Origin: JASHUC01 sp035523875
Lineage (GTDB): Bacteria; Pseudomonadota; Gammaproteobacteria; Steroidobacterales; Steroidobacteraceae
Reading direction: 5' to 3'
DNA: 64,000 nt
Assembly: GCA_035523875.1 (NCBI GenBank)
Contig: DATKPY010000029.1
Coordinates: forward strand, 1 to 64,000
Position numbers and translations under genes: made by a program. The notes beneath the pieces are model-generated. The model ran no database searches. It was not told where the DNA came from and was given only the letters and a program-made list of their open reading frames with translations. Shown piece by piece: positions 23,081 to 32,650 of this stretch (position 1 is the first letter of the stretch; each line of letters starts with the position of its first letter).

Positions 23081-25420
23081 GATCGCCGCGCGCTCCGCGG
23101 CGAGCGGTGCATCGTCGCGCAGTGTGACGCTCGCACCGTCCGGCACGATGCCCAGGCGGCGCCAGAGCCGCGGCAGATCGGTCGTCACCGGCTGGTCTTT
23201 CATCTCGGCGTAAAGATCCTCGAGCACGCCGGTTCCGACGGCGCGATCGCCGACCGTGAGCACGCGCCCGATGGGCCAGTCGGTGGCGAGGCCGCCGCTT
23301 GCGCGCAGGATCGCCTGCAGCGCGTCCTCGAGCCCAAGCCGATCGCCCGTCGCTTCCCGGATGCGCAGATCCGCGAGCAGACAGAAGAGCGCACCGCCCC
23401 AGTAGGTGCGACCCCAGGTGTGGGTGTTGTCGAGGCCCCGATCGCCGGGCTCGGGCAGCCCCTTCGGCATCGAGCGCACGTCCTCCGACCAAACGTCGAG
23501 CGGCGAGCGATTGTGAGCCTGTGCGCGCTCGACCCCCTCGACGTAGGTTGCCAGACCCTCGGAGAGCCAAGCGTGCTCAGCGCCCACGTCGGGCAGCGCG
23601 AGGTGCGTCATCTCGTGCACGAGCACCCAGTCGTCGCGGAGTGCGGCATCGCTCACCGCGCGGCCGACGCGCACCACGATGAGCGCCCGCGGCTGTCCAA
23701 AGGTGGTGCCGCCGCGCACGCGATCGCCGGGCACAGGGACCACGACCAGCCGCAGCGCGGTGACCGGAAAGCGCCCGTAGTAGGCGCTCACGATCCGCAT
23801 CGAGCGCTCGATCCAGTCGAGGAGCGGCGCGCTCCCGCCGCTGAACTGCGCGGCATCGAGCGAGAGTCGCAGCGCAACGCCGCCCACGTGCATCGTCTGC
23901 GCGGACGGGGGCAACGGACGCGCCGGGGGCATTGCAGCCGCGCTGCCGAAGCGCGGGTGAGCGAGCGCCACGGCGATGAGCGCGAGCGGTAGCGCCGAGC
24001 GCGCGCGACCACGGCGCGCGACCCAGCGCCAGGCGAAGTACACGGGCACGCCGAGCGCGACGATTGCAAGACCCGGCCAGGTGTAGCGCGGCTTGACGAG
24101 CAGCAGATCGACTGCGATGGCGGCCGTCATGAGCACGTAGAGCGCGGGCAGCCACGGATACCCGGGCACGCGCACCGGACGCGGAAGCTGCGGCCGGCGC
24201 AGCCGCAGCGCGAACAGGCTCAACCCGGTGAGCACGTAGAACAGCAGCGCCGCGAAGATGACGTAGTCGAGAAGCTGACTGTAGGTCCCCGAGACGCAGA
24301 GCACGCATGTCCATACCGCCTGCAGCCCGAGCGCCGGCGCCGGGGTCTGATAGCGCGGGTGCAACGCGCTCACCTTGCGGAAAAACAGCCCATCGCGTGC
24401 CATCGCGTAATAGACGCGCGCTCCCGCGAGGATCAGGCCGTTGTTGCAGCCGAATGTCGCGATCATGATGGCGGCTGCCATGAGCGCGAGCCCCGGGCCG
24501 CCCAGGGCGGCCTGCAGGACGGCCGTGGCGACGCGATCCTGCGGCGCTGAGGCGATGCCGGCGAGCGGCAGCACGCTCAAGTAAGCGAGGTTGGCGAGCA
24601 GGTATAGCACCGTGACCGTGAGCACACCCGCGCCCATCGCGAACGGCAGGTCGCGCCGCGGCTCTTTGAGCTCTCCCGATGCGAAGCCCACGTTGTTCCA
24701 CGCGTCCATCGCGAAGAGCGCGCCCACCATCGCGGCACCGAGCAGAGGCAGCAGCGCGAGATGTGCACCCCCGGCAGGCCAGAAGTGCGCACCGAAATTC
24801 GCACCGATCGCCCGCGCATTGCGCCCGATGGTGAGTCCCACGAGAATCAGTGCCGCGAGCGAGACCACCTTGAGCGTGGTGAGCGAGGTTTGAATCAGCG
24901 CGGCGGTGCGCACGCCGCGCGCGTTCACGAGCGTGAGCACCACCACCGAGGCCATTGCGAGCAGCCGCTGGGGGGAGAGGCCGACTTCGATCGGGCCGCT
25001 CGGCAGGTGGACGGTGAATCCGAGGAATACCGTGGGGGAAAGGGCGGGCAGGAACACGGCGGTGAAGCGCGCGAAGGCGACCGCGACCGCTGCGATCGTG
25101 CCCGTCTGGATCACCATGAAGACGGTCCACCCGTAGAGATAGCCGAACAGCGGCGAGATGCCTTCGCGCAGGTACACGTACTGGCCGCCGGCCGTGGGGA
25201 ACGCGGCCGCGAGCTCCCCGTATGTGAGTGCGCCCATCACCGTCGTGACTCCGGCTGCGAGCCACACGGCGAGCAGCAGCCCCGGGGAGCCCAGCTGGCG
25301 CGCGATGTCCGCAGAGACGATGAATATCCCCGAGCCGACCATCGAGCCCACGACGAGTGCGGTCGCATCGAGCCGCGTGATCGCCTTGACGAAGCCGGCC
25401 GGCTGAGCCTCGGTACTCAT
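23045..25420 (-). CDS. Fused APC amino-acid permease and M61-like metallopeptidase
   Basis: Single frame of 791 residues. Residues 1 to about 470 are a 12-helix LAT/APC permease (GSMVGSGIFIVSADIA near the N-terminus, ELKEPRRDLP loop). A further hydrophobic segment (ALPLALIAVALAHPRFGSA, about 480-500) resembles a signal sequence and leads into a 290-residue peptidase domain with HEMTH at its centre, the helper Glu in AWLSEGLATYVEG, and an M61/gluzincin-like helical C-terminus. I found no in-frame start before the second hydrophobic segment that would let the peptidase be made alone with its export signal, so a genuine fusion is the best reading; the topology would place the peptidase outside the inner membrane. 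It could release amino acids that the permease then imports. It follows the FMN oxidase by 9 bp. Confidence 0.8.
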   Translation of the reverse strand: MSTEAQPAGFVKAITRLDATALVVGSMVGSGIFIVSADIARQLGSPGLLLAVWLAAGVTTVMGALTYGELAAAFPTAGGQYVYLREGISPLFGYLYGWTVFMVIQTGTIAAVAVAFARFTAVFLPALSPTVFLGFTVHLPSGPIEVGLSPQRLLAMASVVVLTLVNARGVRTAALIQTSLTTLKVVSLAALILVGLTIGRNARAIGANFGAHFWPAGGAHLALLPLLGAAMVGALFAMDAWNNVGFASGELKEPRRDLPFAMGAGVLTVTVLYLLANLAYLSVLPLAGIASAPQDRVATAVLQAALGGPGLALMAAAIMIATFGCNNGLILAGARVYYAMARDGLFFRKVSALHPRYQTPAPALGLQAVWTCVLCVSGTYSQLLDYVIFAALLFYVLTGLSLFALRLRRPQLPRPVRVPGYPWLPALYVLMTAAIAVDLLLVKPRYTWPGLAIVALGVPVYFAWRWVARRGRARSALPLALIAVALAHPRFGSAAAMPPARPLPPSAQTMHVGGVALRLSLDAAQFSGGSAPLLDWIERSMRIVSAYYGRFPVTALRLVVVPVPGDRVRGGTTFGQPRALIVVRVGRAVSDAALRDDWVLVHEMTHLALPDVGAEHAWLSEGLATYVEGVERAQAHNRSPLDVWSEDVRSMPKGLPEPGDRGLDNTHTWGRTYWGGALFCLLADLRIREATGDRLGLEDALQAILRASGGLATDWPIGRVLTVGDRAVGTGVLEDLYAEMKDQPVTTDLPRLWRRLGIVPDGASVTLRDDAPLAAERAAILRPRAQARSPR

Positions 25421-25429
25421 GAGCGCAGG

Positions 25430-26647
25430 CTACCCAAGGTCAGAACTCGGCGCGTTCGCCGGGTCGCGGAAGGCGCCGCGGAGCAGGTGTGGGCCGAGTT
25501 CGCCCACGGAGCGGCAGCCGAGGTGCCCGAGCGTCCGATCGATCTCGATGGTGAGCATCTCGAGCGCCCGGCGCGCCCCGGGCTCCCCGGCCGCGATCAG
25601 TCCGTAGAGTGTGGCACGGCCCAGCATCACCGCATGCGCGCCGAGCGCGAGCGCCTTCACCACGTCCGTGCCGCGCCGGAAGCCGCCATCGATGAGGATC
25701 GTCAGGCGCTTGCCGACCGCCGCGGCAATCTGCGGCAGCACCTCGATCGGGGAGACGCAGTAATCGAGCTGCCGGCCGCCGTGGTTGGTGAGCACGATGC
25801 CGTCGCAGCCGAGCTCGGCGGCGCGCCGCGCGTCCTCGACGCTGAGCACGCCCTTGAGGAGGAGCCGGCCGCGCCAGAGGCCGCGGAGCCAGCCGATGTC
25901 CTCCCAGGTGATGGACGGGGCGAACAGCCGTGGAATCACCGTGCTGCCCCCGAGCGCGCTCGCGCCTCCCGGTGGCAGGAAGGGAGCGAGGTTCTCGAAG
26001 CGCGGGACCCCGTGTCGCACGAGCACCCGGTAGAGCCAGCGCGGATGGTGCAGGGCGCCGAGGAGATTGGAGAACGTTGGCTTTCCGGGCCGACGGTAGT
26101 TGCTTCGATCCCACTCCCGGGAGCCGAAGACGTTGGCATCGGTCGTGAACACGAGGGCCTCGTATCCCGCGGACTGGGCACGTGCGACGATGCTCTCGGC
26201 CGCCTTGCGATCCTGCATCACGTAGAGCTGCATCCACAGCCGCCCGCCCGCTTGGGCGGCGACCTGCTCGAGCGCGACGGTCGAGACCGTGCTCAGGCAG
26301 AAGGGGATGCCGACGCTCGCAGCCGCGCGCGCGAGCGCAATGTCCCCGCGCGGGTAGAGCACCCCGTTGCCGCCGGTCGGTGCGATCACGAGGGGGAGCG
26401 GGGACTCGCGCCCGAAGAGGGTGATGCGCGGGTGGCGTTGCGTCGTATCGACGAGCGTGCGCGGCACGAAGCGCAGCTCCTCGAGCGCCGCGCGGTTGCG
26501 CCGCAGGGTCGCCTCGTCCTCGGCGCCGCCCTCGACGTACTCGAAGACGAAGTTCGGAAGCGTGCGGCGCGCGATCTCGCGCAGGTCGCCGATATTGAGC
26601 GCGCGCGATGGATCGAAGCCGCGGAACGGTCGGCGTCTCCACGGCAT
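25430..26647 (-). CDS. FMN-dependent alpha-hydroxy-acid dehydrogenase (lactate/mandelate type)
   Basis: Flavoenzyme of 405 residues oxidising an L-2-hydroxy acid to the 2-oxo acid. Family signatures are VIAPTGGNGVLYP near residue 90, LTNHGGRQLD with the catalytic His and substrate-binding Arg at about 290, and IDGGFRRGTDVVKALALGA for the FMN phosphate. A long loop between (about 185-245) resembles the membrane-bound lactate/mandelate dehydrogenases rather than soluble oxidases. GGAGG precedes the ATG. It is probably co-transcribed with the permease-peptidase fusion. The exact substrate cannot be told from sequence. Confidence 0.9.
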   Translation of the reverse strand: MPWRRRPFRGFDPSRALNIGDLREIARRTLPNFVFEYVEGGAEDEATLRRNRAALEELRFVPRTLVDTTQRHPRITLFGRESPLPLVIAPTGGNGVLYPRGDIALARAAASVGIPFCLSTVSTVALEQVAAQAGGRLWMQLYVMQDRKAAESIVARAQSAGYEALVFTTDANVFGSREWDRSNYRRPGKPTFSNLLGALHHPRWLYRVLVRHGVPRFENLAPFLPPGGASALGGSTVIPRLFAPSITWEDIGWLRGLWRGRLLLKGVLSVEDARRAAELGCDGIVLTNHGGRQLDYCVSPIEVLPQIAAAVGKRLTILIDGGFRRGTDVVKALALGAHAVMLGRATLYGLIAAGEPGARRALEMLTIEIDRTLGHLGCRSVGELGPHLLRGAFRDPANAPSSDLG

Positions 26648-26802
26648 GGCGTTCCCCCCTCCCGTTTCGAGGCGTGAATGGCGGAGCGCGAGGCTACCAG
26701 CTTTTCGCGGCGCTCGGCGGTGCGCGGAGGGCCGCGCAGTGGGCCGCGCTCGCGGCGGATTGCTACACTCCTGGCCCCCGCTCCCGAGAAGGTCCCCCGC
26801 CC

Positions 26803-27663
26803 ATGAGACTGCTCCGCTACGGTCCCCGCGGCCGCGAACTGCCGGGGATGCTCGATTCGCAGGGTCGGCTGCGCTCCTTGAGCGGTCGTGTGGCCGACAT
26901 CGGCCCCGTTGAGCTCGCCCCGCCGGGGCTCGCGGCGCTCGGCGCCATCGATCCCGCGTCCCTCCCGCTGGTCGAGGGCAGCCCGCGCCGTGGCGTGCCG
27001 TTCGCCGGCACGCGCAAGTTCGTCGCGATCGGACTCAACTACGCGGATCATGCGGCGGAAGCGAATCATCCGATCCCGGCCGAGCCGGTCGTCTTCTTGA
27101 AGGCGATCACGGCGCTGCAGGGTCCCGACGACGAGGTGATGATTCCCCGCGACTCGCGCAAGACCGACTGGGAGGTCGAGCTCGGCGTCGTCATCGGAAC
27201 TCGTGCGCAATATGTGGAGGAGTCCGCGGCGCTCGAGCATGTCGCGGGCTACGTCGTCGTGAACGATGTCTCGGAGCGCGAGTTCCAGCTGCAGCGCGGC
27301 GGAACGTGGGACAAGGGCAAGGGCTGCGATACCTTCGGCCCCGTCGGGCCGTGGCTCGTCACGCGCGATGAGGTTGCCGATCCCCAGCGCCTCGCGCTGT
27401 GGCTCGAGGTGAACGGCGAGCGCATGCAAAGCGGCAACACCGCGACCATGATTTTCGGCGTCGCGCACCTCGTGAGCTACGTGAGCCGCTTCATGACACT
27501 CGAGCCGGGCGACATCATCACCACGGGCACGCCGCCGGGCGTCGGCAGCGCACGCAAGCCACCGGTGTACCTGAAGCCGGGCGACCGCATGCGGCTCGGT
27601 ATCGATACGCTCGGCGAGCAGCACCAGCGCGTCGTCGCGTGGCACGGCACGGCGGCGGCATGA
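26803..27663 (+). CDS. Fumarylacetoacetate hydrolase family protein
   Basis: Enzyme of 286 residues with the FAH C-terminal fold: KFVAIGLNYADHAAE at about 68, VVFLKA, the metal-binding Glu pair in DWEVELGVVIG, VVVNDVSERE and TTGTPPGVG. Members hydrolyse or decarboxylate C-C bonds of diketo acids, often in aromatic or sugar acid catabolism, and closely resemble ureidoglycolate lyase or 2,4-diketo-3-deoxyacid hydrolases. It overlaps the M13 peptidase start (ATGA). The upstream stretch with GCTACACT about 40 nt before the start resembles a -10 element. Substrate unknown. Confidence 0.9.
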   Translation: MRLLRYGPRGRELPGMLDSQGRLRSLSGRVADIGPVELAPPGLAALGAIDPASLPLVEGSPRRGVPFAGTRKFVAIGLNYADHAAEANHPIPAEPVVFLKAITALQGPDDEVMIPRDSRKTDWEVELGVVIGTRAQYVEESAALEHVAGYVVVNDVSEREFQLQRGGTWDKGKGCDTFGPVGPWLVTRDEVADPQRLALWLEVNGERMQSGNTATMIFGVAHLVSYVSRFMTLEPGDIITTGTPPGVGSARKPPVYLKPGDRMRLGIDTLGEQHQRVVAWHGTAAA

Positions 27664-29762
27664 AGGCGCCGCGCTCTAAAGCGTGCGGGGCAAGCGCGCT
27701 GCTCGCACTCGGCCTCGGCGGCGCGGCCGCGGTGCATGCGCAGTCCGCCGCGCGCCCACCGAGCCCGCCGAGCGCGGATGCGCCGGCGGCGGCCCTCCCG
27801 TACGCACCGAGTCTCGACGTGAGCGCGATGGATCGCACGGTCGATCCGTGCGCCGATCTCTATGCCTACGCCTGCGGCGGATGGGAGCGGCTCAATCCGA
27901 TTCCCGCGGACCAGACGAGTTGGAGCGTCTACGGCAAGCTCGAGGTGGACGTGCGGCGCTATCTCTGGGGCACCCTCGAGCAGCTGGCACGCCCCTCGGC
28001 GCTGCGCACGCCCGTCGAGCAGAAGCTCGGCGACTATTTCGCGGCGTGCATGGACGTGGCGGCGATCGAGCGCGCCGGGATCGCACCGCTCAGCGCCGAT
28101 CTCGCGCGCATCGCGGCGCTTCCCGACAAGCGCGCGATCGGATCCCTGTTGGGGGACCTCGACGATCGGTCGCCCGGTGCGGACATGCTCTTCGGCGAGG
28201 ACGTGGAGCAGGATGCGCGCGATGCGACGAAGGTCATCGCGGCGATCGACGCAGGCGGGCTCGGGCTCCCCGACCGGGACTACTACGTGAAGACGGATGC
28301 GAAATCGGTGGAGATCCGCGAGCGCTATCGAGCGCACGTCGCGCGGATGCTCGAGCTCGCGGGCGAGACCGAGGCGGCCGCACGGGCGGATGCGGCCGTC
28401 GTCATGCGCATCGAGACCGCGCTCGCGCGCGCCTCGCTCACCATGGTGGAGAAGCGCGATCCGCATGCGGTGTATCACCGCGAGACGCTCGCCGCGCTCG
28501 AGGGACTCGCGCCGCAGCTCGACTGGCGCGGCTACTTCACCGCGAGCGGACTCACCCCCGAGCCCTGGATCAACCTCTCCGAGCCGCGCTTCGTGAGTGA
28601 GCTCTCCACGCTCATCGCAACCGAGAGTCTCGCGGACCTGAAGGCCTATCTGCGCTGGGCGCTCATCGACGGGGCGGCGCCGTATCTGGCCTCGCCGTTC
28701 GCTGCGCAAGACTTCGCCTTCAATGGCGCCTACCTCCTCGGCGCCAAAGCCGACCGGCCGCGCTGGCAGAAATGCGTGGGCTGGGTGGACCGGGACCTCG
28801 GGGAGGCGCTCGGTCAGGAGTTCGTCGCGCGCAACTTCCCGGATGCGACCCGCCGGCGGGTGCTGCGCATGACCGAGCAGATCGAGGCGGCGATGCGCAT
28901 CCGCATCGAGCGCCTCGCCTGGATGAGCTCGGCCACCAAGCTCCAGGCGCTCGCGAAGCTGCGCGAGGTGCGCAACAAGATCGGCTATCCGCGCCACTGG
29001 CGCGACTACTCGACGCTCATCATCGAGCCGCGGGACTTCTTCGGTAACGTCGCGCGGGCCGCGAGCTTCGAATCGCGCCGCGAGGCCGCGAAAATTGGCC
29101 GCCCCGTGGACCGGGACGAATGGCAGATCACGCCCGCGACCGTCAATGCGTACTACGATCCGCAGTTGAACGACATCAACTTCCCCGCCGCCGTCCTCAT
29201 CCCGCCGCTCTTCGATGCGAAGCTCGACGATGCGCCGAACTACGGTGACACCGGCGGCACCATCGGGCACGAGCTCACACACGGCTTCGACGATCAGGGC
29301 CGTCAGTTCGACGGCAAGGGGAACCTGCGCAACTGGTGGACGGCACGCGATGCGCGCGAGTTCGCCGAGCACGCGAGCTGCGTGCGCGACCAGTACGCCG
29401 GCTACACCGTCGTCGACAACATCAAGATCAACAGCAGCCTCACCGAAGGGGAGGACTTGGCCGACTTGGGTGGGGAGCTGCTCGCGTGGATGGCCTGGCA
29501 GCAGCAGACCCGCGGCCGGCATCTCCCCGACCGTGACGGCCTCACGCCCGAGCAGCGCTTCTTCGTCGGATTCGCCCAGTGGGCGTGCACGAACGAGCGG
29601 CCCGCGCGGCTGCGCGCCAATGCGATCGTCGATCCGCATTCCCCGGCGCGCTATCGCATCAACGGAGTCGTCGCGAACATGCCGCAGTTCGCCCGCGCGT
29701 TCCATTGCCCCGCGAGCGCCCCGCTCGTCAAGCCGCCGAAGAAGGTCTGTACGGTGTGGTAG
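27660..29762 (+). CDS. M13-family zinc metallopeptidase (neprilysin/PepO-like)
   Basis: Exported oligopeptidase of 700 residues. A signal peptide at about 1-28 (ALLALGLGGAAAVHAQ) is followed by DPCADLYAYACGGW, the substrate-binding NAYYDP, the zinc site IGHELTHGFDDQGRQFD, the third ligand Glu in EGEDLADLGG, and the C-terminal KPPKKVCTVW signature. All catalytic residues are present and length is normal. It acts in the periplasm on small peptides. It is translationally coupled to the FAH gene, though the two functions are not obviously related, and its 3' end overlaps hutG convergently by 35 bp. Confidence 0.95.
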   Translation: MKAPRSKACGASALLALGLGGAAAVHAQSAARPPSPPSADAPAAALPYAPSLDVSAMDRTVDPCADLYAYACGGWERLNPIPADQTSWSVYGKLEVDVRRYLWGTLEQLARPSALRTPVEQKLGDYFAACMDVAAIERAGIAPLSADLARIAALPDKRAIGSLLGDLDDRSPGADMLFGEDVEQDARDATKVIAAIDAGGLGLPDRDYYVKTDAKSVEIRERYRAHVARMLELAGETEAAARADAAVVMRIETALARASLTMVEKRDPHAVYHRETLAALEGLAPQLDWRGYFTASGLTPEPWINLSEPRFVSELSTLIATESLADLKAYLRWALIDGAAPYLASPFAAQDFAFNGAYLLGAKADRPRWQKCVGWVDRDLGEALGQEFVARNFPDATRRRVLRMTEQIEAAMRIRIERLAWMSSATKLQALAKLREVRNKIGYPRHWRDYSTLIIEPRDFFGNVARAASFESRREAAKIGRPVDRDEWQITPATVNAYYDPQLNDINFPAAVLIPPLFDAKLDDAPNYGDTGGTIGHELTHGFDDQGRQFDGKGNLRNWWTARDAREFAEHASCVRDQYAGYTVVDNIKINSSLTEGEDLADLGGELLAWMAWQQQTRGRHLPDRDGLTPEQRFFVGFAQWACTNERPARLRANAIVDPHSPARYRINGVVANMPQFARAFHCPASAPLVKPPKKVCTVW

Positions 29763-30636
29763 AAGGCGCGCGCGCCGCGAAGTCGAGGCAGGCCGCGAGC
29801 AGCGCCCGCAGCAGTCCGCGCAGCGGCTCGGCAGCCGCGGGGTCGTACGGTGGCGGCCAGGAGCGGGGCTCGACCGGACCGGGTTGCTCGGGAAGGTAGG
29901 CGCGGCAGGCGAGCTCCATTTGCACCGCATGGAGCCCCTCTGCCGGCCGGCCGTAGTGGCGGGTGATGTACCCGCCTTTGAATCGCCCATCGATGACGCT
30001 TTCGAACCTCGATGCCCGGCAGAGCGCGCCCAAGGCGCGCGCGAGCTCGGGCGCGCAGCTCGCCCCCGCGTTCGTGCCGAGGTTGAGGTGCGGCAGATCG
30101 CCCGCGAACAGCCGCGGGATGCGCGAGCGGATGGAATGGCAATCATAGAGCACGAGCGCGCCGTGCCGCTCCCGCAGCCGCACCAGCTCGCGCGCGAGGG
30201 CACCATGATAGGGAGCGAAGTAGCGCTCGAGTCGTGCCGCCCGCTCGGTGGCATCGGGCTCGGCGCCCTCACGATAGAGCGCATCGCCGTCGAAGGTTGT
30301 GGTCGGACAGAGCTCGGTGGTCGGCCGGCCCGGGTAGAGCGAGACGCCGGAGGGGTCGCGGTTCACATCGATCACCGTGCGCGAGAGGCGCGTGCGCACC
30401 ACCGTCGCATCGAGCTCGTGCGCGAAGTCGTACAGCCGGTCGACCCAGAAATCGGCATCGCGGCGCGCGAGCCAGCTCGAGAGGATCCGCGGCTCGAGCT
30501 CGGGCGGCAGCTCGAGCCCGCTGTGCGGAATGCTGAGCACCAGCGGTGCATCACCGCGCGTGACGGTGAGCCACCGCGGCGCGCTCTCCCCGCTCACTTG
30601 GGCACGCGCAGGGGCGATCTCGGACGCATGAGTCAT
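29728..30636 (-). CDS. hutG: N-formylglutamate deformylase
   Basis: Zinc amidohydrolase of 302 residues removing formate from N-formylglutamate, the last step of the hutF-hutG route of histidine degradation. Motifs: LSIPHSG, VDRLYDFA, VIDVNRDPSG, YDCHSIRSRIPRLF and FKGGYITRHYG. The start ATG lies inside the left arm of the inverted repeat at 30633-30677, so anything binding there would also block translation initiation or its promoter. It is divergent from hutF, which supplies its substrate. hutH, hutU and hutI are not in this window. Confidence 0.92.
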   Translation of the reverse strand: MTHASEIAPARAQVSGESAPRWLTVTRGDAPLVLSIPHSGLELPPELEPRILSSWLARRDADFWVDRLYDFAHELDATVVRTRLSRTVIDVNRDPSGVSLYPGRPTTELCPTTTFDGDALYREGAEPDATERAARLERYFAPYHGALARELVRLRERHGALVLYDCHSIRSRIPRLFAGDLPHLNLGTNAGASCAPELARALGALCRASRFESVIDGRFKGGYITRHYGRPAEGLHAVQMELACRAYLPEQPGPVEPRSWPPPYDPAAAEPLRGLLRALLAACLDFAARAPSTTPYRPSSAA

Positions 30637-30677
30637 GATAGCGCCGCTCTGGTACCCGGTGCGCGGCGCTATCATGA
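30633..30677. repeat. Perfect 15-bp inverted repeat between hutG and hutF
   Basis: Arms TCATGATAGCGCCGC (30633-30647) and GCGGCGCTATCATGA (30663-30677) are exact reverse complements around a 15-bp centre. The repeat lies between two divergent hut genes and includes the hutG start codon. It may be a shared operator or an RNA hairpin in one or both leaders. Confidence 0.75.
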
Positions 30678-30692
30678 GCGAGGGGTCCCAAG

Positions 30693-32063
30693 ATGAGTAC
30701 CTCCGCGACGACGCTTTGGTTCGACACCGCGCTCCTCGAGACCGGCTGGGCGGACCGCGTGCGTCTCGCGCTCGAGGGCGGAGTCATCGCGCGCATCGAG
30801 TGCGGGGTGGCACCGGGGCCCGCCGATGAGCGCGGCGCCGTTGCCGTGCCGGGATTGCCGAACGTGCACAGCCACGCATTCCAGCGCGCGATGGCCGGCC
30901 TCGCCGAGCGCGCCGGACCGCAGGCGGACAGTTTCTGGAGCTGGCGCCAGGTCATGTACGGGTTTCTCGAGCGGCTGGGGCCCGAGGACGTGGAGACGAT
31001 CGCCGCGCTCGCTTACATCGAGATGCTCGAGTGCGGCTTCACGCAGGTCGCGGAGTTTCATTATCTGCACCACGCGCCCGACGGCGCTCCGTATGCGAAC
31101 GCCGGTGAGCTCTGCGCGCGCATCGTTGCGGGCGCGGAGACCGCCGGCATCGGTCTCACGCTCCTGCCGGTGCTGTACGCGCACGGCAACTTCGGCGGCG
31201 CGCCGCCGCAGCCCGCGCAGCGGCGCTTCCTCAACGATCCCGCGCGCTTCGCGCGGATCCTCGACTCGGCGCAGGCCGCCGCGCAGGCGCTCGATCATGC
31301 GACGGTCGGACTCGCGCTGCACAGCCTGCGTGCCGTCACGCCGGCCGAGCTCGATGCGGCGCTCGCGCTGCGCGGGCAGGGCCCGATCCACATCCACGTG
31401 GCCGAGCAGCGCCGCGAGGTCGAGGAGTGCATCGCCTGGTCGGGGCAGCGGCCGCTCGAGTGGCTCCTCGAGCATGCGCCGATCGATGAGCGCTGGTGCC
31501 TCATTCATGCGACCCATGCGACGGAGGCGGAGCTGCGCGCAGCGGCGGGGCGCGGTTGCGTGATCGGTCTCTGCCCGCTCACCGAGGCCAATCTCGGCGA
31601 TGGCGCATTTCACGGCCGGGTCTATCTTGGCGCGGGCGGCCGCATCGGTATCGGCACCGACTCGAACGTCCTCATCGATGCGGCCGAGGAGCTGCGCACG
31701 CTCGAGTACTCGCAGCGCCTCGCGACCGAGGAGCGCAACGTGCTCGGCGGGGCCCCGGGAAGCTCGACCGGGCGCACGCTCTTCGAGGCGGCGCTGCGCG
31801 GCGGGGGACGCGCGCTCGGAGGCGAACCGGTGCGACTCGCAGCCGGGGCGGATGCGGACATCGTGAGTCTCGAGGCCGAACACCCTGCGCTTGCGGGCCG
31901 GCGCGGCGATGAATTGCTCGATGCCTGGATCTTCGCCGCGCGAGCTCCTGTCGTGAGCGCGGTGTGGCGCCGCGGGCGGCGCGTCGTGACTCACGGCGCG
32001 CACATCGCACGGGCGGCCGTTGCAAGCCGCTACCGCACCCTCATGCGCAAGTATCTGCGGTGA
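30693..32063 (+). CDS. hutF: Formimidoylglutamate deiminase
   Basis: Amidohydrolase-superfamily enzyme of 456 residues converting N-formimino-L-glutamate to N-formyl-L-glutamate and ammonia. Metal and active-site motifs: NVHSHAFQRAMAG, EFHYLHH, GLALHSLRAV, IHIHVAEQRREVEEC, LIHATHA and IGTDSNVLID. Length is typical of HutF. GAGGGG precedes the ATG. Together with divergent hutG it defines the five-step, formate-releasing histidine pathway. The stop overlaps the convergent carboxymuconolactone-decarboxylase-like gene by 23 bp. Confidence 0.95.
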   Translation: MSTSATTLWFDTALLETGWADRVRLALEGGVIARIECGVAPGPADERGAVAVPGLPNVHSHAFQRAMAGLAERAGPQADSFWSWRQVMYGFLERLGPEDVETIAALAYIEMLECGFTQVAEFHYLHHAPDGAPYANAGELCARIVAGAETAGIGLTLLPVLYAHGNFGGAPPQPAQRRFLNDPARFARILDSAQAAAQALDHATVGLALHSLRAVTPAELDAALALRGQGPIHIHVAEQRREVEECIAWSGQRPLEWLLEHAPIDERWCLIHATHATEAELRAAAGRGCVIGLCPLTEANLGDGAFHGRVYLGAGGRIGIGTDSNVLIDAAEELRTLEYSQRLATEERNVLGGAPGSSTGRTLFEAALRGGGRALGGEPVRLAAGADADIVSLEAEHPALAGRRGDELLDAWIFAARAPVVSAVWRRGRRVVTHGAHIARAAVASRYRTLMRKYLR

Positions 32064-32619
32064 GCCAGGGCACCACGGCACCCGCAGGCAGCGGCGTGCG
32101 TGCGACGTTGAGCAGCAGCGCGAGCAGCGCGTAATAGCCGCACACTGCCGTCAAGTCGACCACCCCGTGCTCCCCGAGCAGCGCGAGCGCCGCGGCGTAG
32201 GTCGCGTCGCTCACCGCGTGCCGGGTGTGCAGCTCGAGACAAAACTCGTGCACCACCGCCTCGTCCGGCAACGCTGACTCGGGGCGCATCCCGGCGGCGA
32301 GGGCGCGCACGACACGCTCGGAGAGTCCGGCCTGCAGTGCAGCCGGGGCGTGCACGTGCCACTCGTAGCCCTGGCGGTAGTGCCGGGCCGTGATCAGGAT
32401 CGCGAGCTCGCGCAGCCGCAACGGGATCGCGCTCTCGTAGCGCAGGTACTCCCCGAGACGTTGCGCCCGGTCCAGAAGCTCGGGGCTGCGCAGCATGGGC
32501 ACGAAGGGTCCGAAGAGCGCGCCGCGGCGCCCGCTCACGAGGGCATCCGCGGCGCGCTGCTGGGCCGCCGTCAACTCATTCGGGGGAATGGGCGGGAGAC
32601 GATCGGTTTCGATCGGCAT
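32041..32619 (-). CDS. Carboxymuconolactone decarboxylase family protein
   Basis: All-helical protein of 192 residues of the CMD/AhpD superfamily. The core ELAILITARHYRQGYEWHVHAP is at about 71-92 and contains the conserved Glu and His, but not the CxxC of AhpD peroxidases, so a thiol peroxidase role is unlikely. Such genes often sit with aromatic or lactone catabolism. It has no obvious partner here, being convergent to hutF and 31 bp from the TonB receptor stop. It could be the last gene of the receptor transcript only if the strand were reversed, so it is probably transcribed with the receptor upstream of it. Confidence 0.82.
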   Translation of the reverse strand: MPIETDRLPPIPPNELTAAQQRAADALVSGRRGALFGPFVPMLRSPELLDRAQRLGEYLRYESAIPLRLRELAILITARHYRQGYEWHVHAPAALQAGLSERVVRALAAGMRPESALPDEAVVHEFCLELHTRHAVSDATYAAALALLGEHGVVDLTAVCGYYALLALLLNVARTPLPAGAVVPWLTADTCA

Positions 32620-32650
32620 GAGACCTCATCGGTGAGGCGTCGCGCGCGCC

